DNA of 40,929 nt from an uncultured Clostridium sp. (GTDB lineage: Bacteria; Bacillota; Clostridia; Lachnospirales; Lachnospiraceae), in contig CAMNRM010000047.1 in NCBI GenBank assembly GCA_946553025.1, positions 1-40,929 on the forward strand. The letters run 5' to 3'. The position numbers and the translations under genes were made by a program. Of the stretch, positions 8,101 through 14,854 are shown in pieces. Position 1 is the first letter of the stretch, and every line of letters begins with the position of its first letter. The notes beneath the pieces are model-generated. The model did not search any database. It was not told the origin of the DNA and was given only the letters and a program-made list of their open reading frames with translations.

Positions 8101-8949
8101 CTGCTTTTTTATTATTCCACAGAGGAAGTTTCCGGCGATGGAAGTCCGGAAAAACTCACTGCTGAAAATGGACAGGTGTACTGGTTAGAAAGCTGCCGGC
8201 CGGTTTGGCTGACCCTTTCGGAAAAAGAGGAGTGGATTTCGGAAACGGCGATTTACCAGAAAGTTGAACGTAACGGGCAGATTCCGGAAAGTTTAAGCTA
8301 TAAGGACGAGGATGAGGAATCCGGAAGGTATGGCGAGGGGGAACTTTTAAAGACTTCCATGACTGTTTTGGATTCTTATTGGGATAATCAGTTTCAGATT
8401 CCTTTACGGTTTTGCGATTATGATGCGGAAACTTATCATTTACAGGAGCTGGAAGTGCCTAAGGAAGATGCTCTGGAGTTTTTGCTGGAGCATCAGCAGG
8501 GGCTTTTGGAAGCGGTGGGCTGTGCTCCGGACAGTTACCATATTGATTCGATTATCTGGAACGGAGAAAGCTATAATGTTGGGGGCGTGGCTTACCGGGA
8601 TGCCCTGGCTTACGGAAGAAGGCTGGTTTGTGATTACTTCGTGGAATACGGGGGAACCGTTATCTATCCGGAAACGGAGCAGGAGCAGTGGGAAGCCGTC
8701 TATACGGCAGCCGTTTCGGAGATTCTGCCGCAGGCTCCCGAAGAAGATGAGAGCCGGACGGAGGAAGTTAAGGAAGAGAAAGTAACCAAGGGCGCTGTAC
8801 CTTTGGCTGTACCCCCGGAAGAAAAAACATTTTCATGGAAGCTGTTTCGCCGTATTGTCGCTTACAGTGTATCTCTTTTGGTGTTCCTGCCTGTTTTGGG
8901 TTATTTGTTCCTTCTCTTTCGCCGCAGAAAAAAACGTTTTGTTCGTTAG
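5155..8949 (+). CDS. Giant thioester-domain surface protein with internal LPETG and a second membrane module
   Basis: A 1264-residue exported protein. ATG 5155 is preceded by AAGGAG 8 bases upstream; the earlier TTG lacks this. Order: signal peptide (about 1-40); thioester domain with Cys84 (LFCVE) and Gln144 (AGQAAVWGIT), which in Gram-positive adhesins form an internal bond that couples to host protein; a SpaA/CnaB-like segment (LEKIDGDTTEPISGVSF); an acidic linker; 18 PEETx repeats (about 692-781); LPETG at 852-856, a hydrophobic span and RKRRK at 881-885. The chain continues with a second hydrophobic span (about 886-900), Ala/Glu repeats, a domain of about 280 residues and a C-terminal transmembrane helix ending in RRRKKRFVR. 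The second half looks like a separate secreted protein fused to an LPXTG adhesin. No sortase gene is in the window. Confidence 0.85.
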   Translation: MKQKQVKRCRKGKAGVVFILVLVLTLSPCGAFFSGNVTAWAENFTIRKLKDSSIIKNGNFAFYGSPLRSDLLYWIKSDGTPLFCVEREKHLLANLDGSEVSEEYGESTYLDEQEYELVSLVLQCCGMIRGEAVELHPGVYIAGQAAVWGITSTSWKGVNHFRKEMEKVYAHIEDWYEFPGEEILAQCQEATEKICETIEAYYGDESPFVPSFASKYKEKAPVWAAYRNSEGNCRISFGLDGKSEAVKDFIFEMPEGWNYEWQGDQVVFYAEKAEEGMISITGRAKEGTLLDKAMPIGLVHIVGPKYYSFFQHLASAVECKTNWSCYFKLQVTEPELSGKWEMPEVLHYRHQETFYTLYGVGLEKIDGDTTEPISGVSFQPLEYFDEKQLEKTDLDRSQIKTWKGWKANCGPEITDEDGCLEHWDKKEYLYEKTYCSGHPEPEINYQGSDEAYREILEQEAHKVWEECVEECSRKCDFHSLDGSGRKQMEEERDLLYQQFIHLVYGYTFQEISPAPGYLPHGEHEGEAEIEKVFLVSQQAGGEVQEKQEEKIQRSVFQVNKVNAFLGGTASSSDAEEEEMGEKEENNKAAENREEDDRTEDNGEENTEVDNRAGNNREEDNQAEESGIEENKADEDVEEGDAKEREKELVKKIMRLKKKKIIWLTSEVEKIETQEADDYSLYQFTVKNYKIPPEETTPEETPPEETTPEETTPEETPPEETIPEETTPEETLPEETPPEETTPEETTPEETLPEETTPEETLPKETPPEETTPKETLPEETPPPSTPKRPGGGRGKVITPPPSIPEETTEAFTVDEEPVPQALLRMGWIEAEYATPSIVQKKRANKGDRMDTLPETGERGGCVFAVLFFLSGIGVLLTLVLRKRRKALAVFFFLSFSFFWTDNIQAAAKAGAEEVQAVAEAGAEEVQAAAEAGAEEVQAAAEAGAEEQKDAPISMEVCAEGREAWLDRKMQVDDQEIGSNGDKLLFYYSTEEVSGDGSPEKLTAENGQVYWLESCRPVWLTLSEKEEWISETAIYQKVERNGQIPESLSYKDEDEESGRYGEGELLKTSMTVLDSYWDNQFQIPLRFCDYDAETYHLQELEVPKEDALEFLLEHQQGLLEAVGCAPDSYHIDSIIWNGESYNVGGVAYRDALAYGRRLVCDYFVEYGGTVIYPETEQEQWEAVYTAAVSEILPQAPEEDESRTEEVKEEKVTKGAVPLAVPPEEKTFSWKLFRRIVAYSVSLLVFLPVLGYLFLLFRRRKKRFVR
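7228..7497 (+). repeat. 15-bp tandem repeat coding for PEETx, 18 units
   Basis: Eighteen consecutive 15-bp units encode P(E/K)ETx, where x is T, P, L or I. They form an extended proline-rich stalk just before the sorting signal, as in many wall-spanning adhesins. Such repeats change copy number by slippage without breaking the frame. The opposite strand shows a long spurious open frame because of the repeat. Confidence 0.95.
7879..7989 (+). repeat. 33-bp tandem repeat coding for Ala/Glu-rich 11-mers
   Basis: Three full 33-bp units (from 7879, 7912 and 7945) and a 12-bp partial unit encode AGAEEVQAAAE-type 11-mers. The near identity of the copies suggests recent expansion. The segment lies just after the second hydrophobic span of the surface protein and would form a short helical stalk. 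Confidence 0.92.
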
Positions 8950-9011
8950 TCTGACGACAAAGAGTTATTCTGACTCAGGAAGCGGGGCGCTCGTGGAATA
9001 CCTGAGCAGAT

Positions 9012-9028
9012 GCCGCCTAATCGGCGGC
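9012..9028 (+). terminator. GC-rich hairpin after the surface-protein gene, possible terminator
   Basis: GCCGCC (9012-9017) pairs with GGCGGC (9023-9028) across a 5-nt loop. Only a weak T-rich run follows (AGTTTCTTG), so termination is uncertain. A second stem (CTCAGG 8974-8979 with CCTGAG 9001-9006) lies just upstream. Confidence 0.4.
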
Positions 9029-9168
9029 GGAGTTTCTTGATAGGTTAAAGTAAACAGCGGCGGAAGTTTGTACGTTTTGTAGGAAATGCTGGCAGGAATG
9101 GCAGAATTTTTTGGATAAACTAAAAGTAAATTAATAAAATTCCTTTCGTTTTCTTAAGTTTTATCGTG

Positions 9169-9174
9169 TACAAT
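9169..9174 (+). promoter_or_regulatory. Probable -10 element of the lipoprotein gene
   Basis: TACAAT lies 34 bp before the lipoprotein start codon. No good -35 hexamer is visible at the right distance, so this is a weak call. Confidence 0.4.
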
Positions 9175-9208
9175 ATGCACACAGGAACAGAAAGGAGAAA
9201 TAATTATT

Positions 9209-10117
9209 ATGAAAAGAACCTGTTTGATTTTAGCAGCTGCCTGCCTGCTTCTGGGCAGTACGGCATGTTCCTCAAAAACCTCAGAAACAACTGCGGCGGA
9301 AACGACGGTTCAGGCCGAAGAAAGCAGTGGGCAGGAAGAGGAAGAAAGTACTGCGCAAGATAAAGAAGGCGAAAAAGAAGAAAAGGAAACGAAAGAAACA
9401 TCCGAGGAAACAACCCAGGAAGAAACAACGGCAAAAATAGAAAAGGAAGCAGTGACCGGCCGGGTAACGAAGGTAGAAAAGAATATTCTTACCCTTAAAG
9501 GCCAGGATGAATTGGAATATCGGTTTGATATTAAAGATGCGGATACGGAGAGCGATCTGGAAATTGGAGAAGGAGATGAGATTCAGGTTGTTTTTATGAA
9601 TGAGGATGATGAAGATACGGACGACGCCAAGGCGATAAAGGCCGAGTCTTATCTGATTATAACCTCGATGGCCATGGTCGGCGATATGGACCCGGTTGTT
9701 TTTGGCGTTGTCCAGAAGGCAGACGCGAAAACCATTACGATTGAGGCAGGAAGCGGGAAAACCTATCGTTTCTCTACGGCAATCGCTCAGATTGTGGATG
9801 GCGGCGAGGGAATTCAGGTCGGTGAAAATGCAGAAATTACGTACATGGGAGGTCTGTCGGATGGAAAGGCGCTTCGGGTAGTTATGGAAAAGGCATCCGG
9901 AGATGCAGAGGCAACCTATTATTCCATGCGCGGAACTCTGGTACAGGCAAGCGATACATCAGTAACGATAAGCACCGCAGACGGAACACCCCTTACCTTT
10001 CCTTTAGGAGAAAATGTATTTGCCACCGATTATGAAGTCGGGGAAGCATTGGAAATCAGCTATGAAGGCAGCCTGACCAATAAAAATGCCATAGCCATTG
10101 CCGTGGATTATGAGTAA
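9209..10117 (+). CDS. Lipoprotein with three repeated small beta domains
   Basis: A 302-residue predicted lipoprotein. The signal peptide ends in LLLGSTAC, with Cys20 as the likely lipidated residue; the box is imperfect because position -3 is Ser. A linker of about 60 residues rich in Glu, Thr and Lys follows. Then come three related modules of about 70 residues, starting VTGRVTKVEKNILTLKG, VVFGVVQKADAKTITIE and MRGTLVQASDTSVTIST. This pattern resembles DUF5666-like OB-fold domains. AAAGGAG lies 11 bases before the ATG. It would sit on the outer face of the membrane. The role is unknown; binding of a small ligand or wall component is a guess. A terminator follows. Confidence 0.8.
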   Translation: MKRTCLILAAACLLLGSTACSSKTSETTAAETTVQAEESSGQEEEESTAQDKEGEKEEKETKETSEETTQEETTAKIEKEAVTGRVTKVEKNILTLKGQDELEYRFDIKDADTESDLEIGEGDEIQVVFMNEDDEDTDDAKAIKAESYLIITSMAMVGDMDPVVFGVVQKADAKTITIEAGSGKTYRFSTAIAQIVDGGEGIQVGENAEITYMGGLSDGKALRVVMEKASGDAEATYYSMRGTLVQASDTSVTISTADGTPLTFPLGENVFATDYEVGEALEISYEGSLTNKNAIAIAVDYE

Positions 10118-10170
10118 TGAATAAGCCGTAAAAAAGAAAAAAGCTGTAAAATGAATAAAAGGCATCAAAA

Positions 10171-10199
10171 AAGAACCTCTCCGTAAAGAAGAGGTTCTT
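10171..10199. terminator. Intrinsic terminator, probably bidirectional
   Basis: AAGAACCTCT (10171-10180) pairs perfectly with AGAGGTTCTT (10190-10199) over a 9-nt loop. An A-run precedes it, which is a good U-tract for minus-strand transcripts coming from the ATP-grasp gene. The plus-strand tail is weaker. It serves the lipoprotein gene and the convergent operon. A further perfect 8-bp hairpin (GCTGATTA/TAATCAGC) lies at 10221-10240. Confidence 0.8.
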
Positions 10200-10394
10200 A
10201 CTTTAGAAAAAGGGAGGAGAGCTGATTATCTCTAATCAGCCCGAGTATTATGAAAAAAATCTTGTAAGCAGTTAGTTTTAACAAAAAGGATTGTTTTTAT
10301 CTCTCTCTTTGCTATGGTTAAAGTATATCGGTAAATCATGAAGAAATCATGATTTGTGTGTAAATGTTTTTTAAATGATTTTTGAACAAAGTAT

Positions 10395-10463
10395 GAACGC
10401 TTGTTGCTGTGATCGTGTGAACAGCAACGAACGCTTGTTACTGTGATATAGTAACAAATGCTT
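10395..10463. repeat. Two tandem copies (A and B) of the mini-palindrome element with 8-bp flanking repeats
   Basis: Copy A (10403-10428, 26 bp) has ends GTTGCTGT and ACAGCAAC and is bounded on both sides by GAACGCTT (10395-10402 and 10429-10436). Copy B (10437-10455, 19 bp, GTTACT...AGTAAC) follows directly. It is bounded by the same GAACGCTT and by AAATGCTT (10456-10463), a 6/8 match that abuts the ATP-grasp stop codon. In RNA both form hairpins. Confidence 0.85.
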
Positions 10464-11669
10464 TTATTGCTGGCTGGCGCGAAGGGCTAAGATATCCTGG
10501 TAGAAGGCATCCACTTCTTTCTGGGAGTTAAAGATAGCCACATACATTTGATTTCCCATGGCGTCGGAAAGTGCGTCAGGGATACGGTCAATCATTTTAA
10601 TCTGTGCGCCGTATTTTTCCAAAATATCCGTGTGGCTCATGGCAAAATCTTTATCGTCCCTACGCCCGGCAAATGCACAGTAATGGTGTTTGCCGATTGG
10701 CATGGTGGATCGGTCAAAGGCAATCATATCCGCCCAGATCTTATAGACATCCGTATTGTGGGCAAAGTCAATCATATCGGGGGTGAACCCGCCGCTCGGG
10801 CGCATATTGACTTCCAGTGCGACAAGATCCCCGGTTTTTCCAAGGCCTTCCTGATCCTTGGTCAGACGGAAGAATTCAAAATGAACGAAGCGGCTTTTTA
10901 CGCCGAAGCTTTTTACGGTAGCGCGTCCGGCAGCCCGTGTGTCTTCCGGCAGGGTTTTTAAGATATAGTAAATGGAGTTGTCGTTGTGATTGACAATGTC
11001 CATAATGGAAATCGGGGAAACATTGCCGGTTTCAAACATGGGCTCGCCGTTGGAGTCGATTATAGCATCGTAGGAGTTGACCTCGCCGTTAATATATTCT
11101 TCCATAATATACTGGGTATTCGGCCATTTCAGTTCAAAAAAGCGGCGGAGTTCGTGTTCGTCTTCCAGCTTAAAGGTGTGGGATGCGCCTACGCCGTTAT
11201 CCGGTTTGGCGACAATAGGATAGCCGACCTTATTTGCAAATTCGACACAGCTTTCGGGGTCATCGACCATGTGGTAGCGGGCTACGGGGATTTTTGCCTG
11301 GATATAGTATTCTTTCATCTTGGATTTTAACTTAATCCGCGGGATATCCCAGACCTGGAAACCGCTGGTAATATTAAAATCCGTGCGGAGTTTGGCATCG
11401 CGCTCAAGCCAGTATTCGTTGTTGGATTCAAGCCAGTCAATGCGCCCGTGCTTAAAGGTTAAGAAGGCAACACCGCGGTAAACCTCATCATAGTTTTCAA
11501 GATTGCTTACCTTGTAATACTCATTTAAGCTGTCTTTTAAATCGCTGGTCAGTTCATCGTAGGGCTGATCGCCGATACCTAAGACATTCAGTCCGTTCTT
11601 TTTCAGTTCCCGGCAGAACTGCCAGTAATTTGTGGGGAAATTGGGGGAAATAAAAATAAAATTTTTCAT
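10464..11669 (-). CDS. ATP-grasp carboxylate-amine ligase of unknown substrate
   Basis: A 401-residue soluble enzyme with an ATP-grasp fold, the type that activates a carboxylate as acyl phosphate and joins it to an amine or thiol. Visible elements are an N-terminal Rossmann-like domain (1-110), a nucleotide-binding lysine in PIVAKPDNGVGA (K155), the adenine-contact strand YIMEEYI (190-192) and metal ligands in HFEFF (E265) and LEVNMRPSGG (E286, N288). I chose ATG 11669, with AAAGGA 8 bases upstream, over a start 27 codons earlier that runs through a mini-palindrome element. It is the last gene of a minus-strand unit with two esterases and is flanked by mini-elements. The product is unknown. 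Confidence 0.88.
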   Translation of the reverse strand: MKNFIFISPNFPTNYWQFCRELKKNGLNVLGIGDQPYDELTSDLKDSLNEYYKVSNLENYDEVYRGVAFLTFKHGRIDWLESNNEYWLERDAKLRTDFNITSGFQVWDIPRIKLKSKMKEYYIQAKIPVARYHMVDDPESCVEFANKVGYPIVAKPDNGVGASHTFKLEDEHELRRFFELKWPNTQYIMEEYINGEVNSYDAIIDSNGEPMFETGNVSPISIMDIVNHNDNSIYYILKTLPEDTRAAGRATVKSFGVKSRFVHFEFFRLTKDQEGLGKTGDLVALEVNMRPSGGFTPDMIDFAHNTDVYKIWADMIAFDRSTMPIGKHHYCAFAGRRDDKDFAMSHTDILEKYGAQIKMIDRIPDALSDAMGNQMYVAIFNSQKEVDAFYQDILALRASQQ

Positions 11670-11677
11670 TGTGCTGT

Positions 11678-11718
11678 CCTTTCTGGTTACAGTGACGTGT
11701 GAAGCGTAACCCTTTCTG
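11678..11718. repeat. Mini-palindrome element copy H with perfect 8-bp flanking repeats
   Basis: The element (11686-11710, 25 bp, GTTAC...GTAAC) is bounded by CCTTTCTG on both sides (11678-11685 and 11711-11718). It lies in the leader of the ATP-grasp gene. Read on the minus strand the direct repeat is CAGAAAGG, so the duplication carries a second copy of that gene's Shine-Dalgarno sequence. Confidence 0.85.
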
Positions 11719-11777
11719 TAGTGACGGTTGTGCCTGCCTGCGGTTGACAAAGGATAAGGTATACGGGCTGTGTGGCT

Positions 11778-12530
11778 TTAATCTAAAAGGTAGGGAAGGA
11801 AATAAAGAACCTGTTTATACCACCAGTACCAGTCGTGGGTGCAGTCATTGCCCCAGAAATCTACCCAGGCGGGGATGCCCTTGCTCTGTAAGATGCCCTG
11901 AAGCTGACGGGTGGAGTCCGGCAGTTCCCACGAACCCTGTCCCACACAGATTGCGGCCTTTTTCAGGGAGTAGATAGGGATGTAGGGATGGTCAAGGGGC
12001 ATGTTGGCCAGGTAATGCACGGGGGAGTTGGCATAAACCAAATCGTCCATATAGCGTCCGAAGCCGTATTCTGCCGTGTAAATCCCGCTGAGTGCCAGAA
12101 GGCGGTCAAAGAGATCCGGACGGCGGAAGTAAAGGTTGGCTGCATGTGTGGCACCTAAGCTGCAGCCAAAAACCATAATTCCGGGATAGCCAGTCCAGCC
12201 GTTCGCTTCATTGACCGTATGGCGCATAAAGGGTACGAATTCATCCGTAATATAGCGGAACCACTGTTCATGGCGCTCGATACGCCAGCGGGCATCGCCG
12301 GATGCATTCGACCAGGTTTCCTTGTCGATGGTGTCAATGGAAAAGACCATAACTTTTCCGGAGTCAATCCAGGGCTGCCAGGTATCGGTCATCTTAAAAT
12401 TTTCAAAATCGAAAAAGCGCCCGTCCTGGCAGGGGATGAACAGCACCGGACGTCCGGCATGGCCGTAAATCTTACATTCCATATCGCGGTTAAGCGAAGG
12501 GCTGTACTGCTTTAGATATTGTACGTTCAT
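11778..12530 (-). CDS. Alpha/beta-hydrolase, esterase D-like
   Basis: A soluble hydrolase of about 250 residues. The nucleophile elbow is FGCSLGA (G122-C-S124-L-G126). A late histidine in GNDCTHDWYWW (about H231) fits the catalytic base. The N terminus (RDMECKIYGHAGRPVLFIPCQDG) gives the first strands and oxyanion region of the fold. There is no signal peptide. GGAGG lies 4 bases before the ATG. The upstream bases ACAGAATGGAGG are shared with the preceding esterase gene. Its acid residue is not certain. Substrate is unknown; placement between another esterase and an ATP-grasp ligase suggests hydrolysis of an ester, thioester or amide in the same pathway. Confidence 0.85.
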   Translation of the reverse strand: MNVQYLKQYSPSLNRDMECKIYGHAGRPVLFIPCQDGRFFDFENFKMTDTWQPWIDSGKVMVFSIDTIDKETWSNASGDARWRIERHEQWFRYITDEFVPFMRHTVNEANGWTGYPGIMVFGCSLGATHAANLYFRRPDLFDRLLALSGIYTAEYGFGRYMDDLVYANSPVHYLANMPLDHPYIPIYSLKKAAICVGQGSWELPDSTRQLQGILQSKGIPAWVDFWGNDCTHDWYWWYKQVLYFLPYLLD

Positions 12531-12617
12531 TTTGCCTCCATTCTGTGTTCAAGGGTTATAAGGATGCTTTGTTTTTTAATCTAATTCGGCTTAAGGAAGA
12601 GAAGAATCAAATCCTTA

Positions 12618-13376
12618 TTAGTATAGTAAAGTACGCATAAAGAAAGGAATCTGCTTCTCCCAGCTTGCCTCACAGTGATCGCCTCCGGGAACAATCCGGC
12701 AGTCTAATAAAACCTGGTGTTCCAAAAGCCGGGACGCTGTTTTTCTGAACTGGTAGGCCATATTTTTATGGTGCGAGAGTTCATTGGAACCATAGTCCAT
12801 ATAGATAACCGTGTCCGGCTGCAGAGAAGAACGGCGGATCAGCCATTCCAGTTTATCCGGGGCAGTCCAGAGCGAAGGGGAGAGGGCGGCAGCACGGGAA
12901 AATACAGAATTGTATTCCAGAACGGCATAAAGGCTCATCAGTCCTCCCATGGAACTTCCGGCGATAAAGCAGTGTTCTCTTTCCGGCAGGGTACGGAAGC
13001 GCTGGTCGATATCCGCTTTAAAACGGTGAATCATCCAGTTCATGGTCAGCTTTCCCCAGCCTTCAATCAGACCTAAAGAAGGGTCACGGAAACTAAAAGG
13101 AGAATATTCTTTGAGCCGCCCGTGATCCGGGCTGTGGTTGCACTCTACGGCGGCAATCAGCATCTGTGTGTTGGTGTAGTCCATGTACTCTTTCATTCCC
13201 CAGGATTTTCCATAGGTGGCGTCGGAATCAAAAAATACATTGTGGCCGTCAAACATATAAAGTACGGGGTATCGTCTGTCGGGTTCATAGTCATAGGACT
13301 CCGGCAGGTAAAGATAGGCATTCCTGGTTTCCTTCCCCGTCAGTTCAGGAATGGTAACATCCCATTGCAAGACCAT
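12618..13376 (-). CDS. Alpha/beta-hydrolase, enterochelin-esterase-like (Fes/BesA type)
   Basis: A 252-residue soluble esterase. RRYPVLYMFDGHNVF is the typical N-terminal strand of the putative-esterase family. The nucleophile is S142 in AGSSMGG, the acid is probably Asp in IYMDYGSNE, and the base is His in PGGDHCEASWEKQIP. Members cleave ester bonds of siderophores, acylated sugars or formylglutathione. It is the first gene of the minus-strand unit, with a good promoter at 13472-13500 and GGAGG 7 bases before the ATG. There is no siderophore gene nearby, so the enterochelin name should not be taken literally. Confidence 0.87.
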   Translation of the reverse strand: MVLQWDVTIPELTGKETRNAYLYLPESYDYEPDRRYPVLYMFDGHNVFFDSDATYGKSWGMKEYMDYTNTQMLIAAVECNHSPDHGRLKEYSPFSFRDPSLGLIEGWGKLTMNWMIHRFKADIDQRFRTLPEREHCFIAGSSMGGLMSLYAVLEYNSVFSRAAALSPSLWTAPDKLEWLIRRSSLQPDTVIYMDYGSNELSHHKNMAYQFRKTASRLLEHQVLLDCRIVPGGDHCEASWEKQIPFFMRTLLY

Positions 13377-13471
13377 TTTCTGTCCTCCATTCTGTAAAAC
13401 GGACTACCCGGAGCCGTCAAAGGATAACCGATATGGTTGGGCAGAGATTCCGGGTCGTCGTGATTAGGTTA

Positions 13472-13500
13472 AATATAGCACAAGCAGGAAGAAATTTCAA
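13472..13500 (-). promoter_or_regulatory. Sigma-A promoter of the esterase/ATP-grasp unit
   Basis: On the minus strand, TTGAAA (13500-13495), a 17-bp spacer and TATATT (13477-13472). It is divergent from the cyclophilin promoter, with the two -35 boxes only 20 bp apart, so a shared regulator could act on both. Confidence 0.75.
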
Positions 13501-13520
13501 CTTGCATCCATGAACGCCAC

Positions 13521-13549
13521 TTGCCCAAAAACAAAGGATATGCTATAAT
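13521..13549 (+). promoter_or_regulatory. Sigma-A promoter of the cyclophilin gene
   Basis: TTGCCC (13521-13526), a 17-bp spacer and TATAAT (13544-13549) with an extended TGC before the -10 box. It lies 50 bp before the chosen start. Confidence 0.85.
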
Positions 13550-13598
13550 CGTGCAAGAAGATTAAACAAAAAATGCAGGAATGAAGGAGAATAAGAAG

Positions 13599-14117
13599 AT
13601 GGAGAATCCAATAGTAACGATTGAGATGGAAAACGGCGATGTGATTAAAGCAGAACTTTATCCGGAAGTTGCACCGAATACGGTGAATAATTTTATCAGC
13701 CTGGTGCAGAAGGGATTTTATAACGGGCTGATTTTTCACCGTGTCATTGCCGGGTTTATGATTCAGGGCGGATGTCCGGACGGTACGGGCATGGGCGGTC
13801 CGGGATATTCGATTAAGGGTGAGTTTAAGCAGAACGGCTTCCAGAACGACCTCTGCCATACCCCGGGTGTGCTTTCCATGGCGCGTGCGATGTCACCGGA
13901 CTCGGCTGGTTCTCAGTTCTTTATCATGCATGAAACTTCTCCGCATTTAGACGGGGCTTATGCAGCCTTTGGTCAGGTTATGGAAGGAATGGACGTGGTG
14001 AATAAGATTGCCGCGGTTCGCACCGACTACAGCGATCGTCCCATGAAGGAGCAGAAGATTGCCAAGATGACAGTAGAAACCTTTGGACAGACCTATCCGG
14101 AACCGGAAAAGTGCTGA
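13599..14117 (+). CDS. Cyclophilin-type peptidyl-prolyl cis-trans isomerase
   Basis: A 172-residue cytoplasmic cyclophilin that isomerises Xaa-Pro bonds. The core signatures are FHRVIAGFMIQGGCPDGTGMGGPGY (split here at the FHR arginine and FMIQGG), SMARAMSPDSAGSQFFI and HLDGAYAAFGQVMEGMDVV. There is no signal peptide. The earlier ATG at 13581 is rejected because AAGGAG (13584-13589) lies inside that extension and sits 9 bases before ATG 13599. The stop overlaps the next start by one base, so it is co-translated with the GNAT gene. Confidence 0.96.
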   Translation: MENPIVTIEMENGDVIKAELYPEVAPNTVNNFISLVQKGFYNGLIFHRVIAGFMIQGGCPDGTGMGGPGYSIKGEFKQNGFQNDLCHTPGVLSMARAMSPDSAGSQFFIMHETSPHLDGAYAAFGQVMEGMDVVNKIAAVRTDYSDRPMKEQKIAKMTVETFGQTYPEPEKC

Positions 14118-14854
14118 TGAAAAAAGAATATTCCGTGATTGTGGAAAAAACAGCTTATCCTGTCCTTTTCTCGGATGAAAAAGAAGCTCTTCTGGCGGCA
14201 AAGGCTGCCGGGAGGGCTGTTCTTGGCTTATGGGATGCAGGGTGTCCGGAAAATATCCCCGCAGAGATTCCTTATCTGGTGGAGGATGAAGCGCAGGTTA
14301 CGGAAGAATTTCTGGAGCGTCTGGTTCGCCGGTTTTTAAACCTTCCCTGGATTATCGCTAAAACCCGCCGTCTGCGGATAAGAGAATTTATTCCCGGTGA
14401 TTGGGAAAGGATTTCGGCTTTTTTTGGAAATGATCCCCGGAAAATATTTGGGCAGACCTTTACCGACGGGGAATGTCCGGCGGTATTTGCCGATGAATGG
14501 GCATTTCTTTCCTACATCCGTGTTCAGTATCCCTTTTATGAGTATGGGATCTGGGCGGTGGAGGAAACAGAGAGCCATGAACTTATCGGGGGCTGCGGTT
14601 TTTGGGACGGAGAAATGGGAGAAACCGAGATTGGCTACTGGATTTTTCCGGCTTTTCAGCGAAGGGGCTATGCCAAAGAAGCCGTACAGGCCGTACTTGC
14701 TTATGCGAGAGATCTGGGAAAAATCCCTATATATGCACAAATCCGGGAAGAGAATCTCCCCTCCCGGAAATTAGCGGAAAAATTACAGTTTATTCTCCTT
14801 CCAGAGCAAAGTCAATCCAGGAAATTACGGTATCGATACGCGCCGTATTATTGA
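14117..14854 (+). CDS. GNAT-family N-acetyltransferase with an N-terminal extension
   Basis: A 245-residue protein. Residues from about 85 form a GNAT domain of the ribosomal-protein-alanine acetyltransferase type (TRRLRIREFIPGDWERISAFF; ELIGGCGFWDGEMGETEIGYWIFPAFQRRGYAKEAVQAVLAYA, the acetyl-CoA loop being QRRGYA). The first 80 residues (YPVLFSDEKEALLAAKAAGRAVLGLWDAG) resemble a HAD-phosphatase motif region without the catalytic Asp, so they are probably structural or regulatory. The ATG overlaps the cyclophilin stop by one base. The last 65 bp overlap the 3' end of the convergent gene. The acceptor substrate is unknown. Confidence 0.9.
   Translation: MKKEYSVIVEKTAYPVLFSDEKEALLAAKAAGRAVLGLWDAGCPENIPAEIPYLVEDEAQVTEEFLERLVRRFLNLPWIIAKTRRLRIREFIPGDWERISAFFGNDPRKIFGQTFTDGECPAVFADEWAFLSYIRVQYPFYEYGIWAVEETESHELIGGCGFWDGEMGETEIGYWIFPAFQRRGYAKEAVQAVLAYARDLGKIPIYAQIREENLPSRKLAEKLQFILLPEQSQSRKLRYRYAPYY

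Noticed and set aside
10395-10463. CRISPR-like reading of the tandem repeat units
   Set aside because: Only two units, palindromic with 8-bp direct repeats and no spacers; matches the dispersed mini-element family instead.
12548-12617. Long-loop inverted repeat (ATAAGGAT/ATCCTTAT) between the esterase genes
   Set aside because: Loop of about 45 nt and no U-tract; weak evidence for a terminator.
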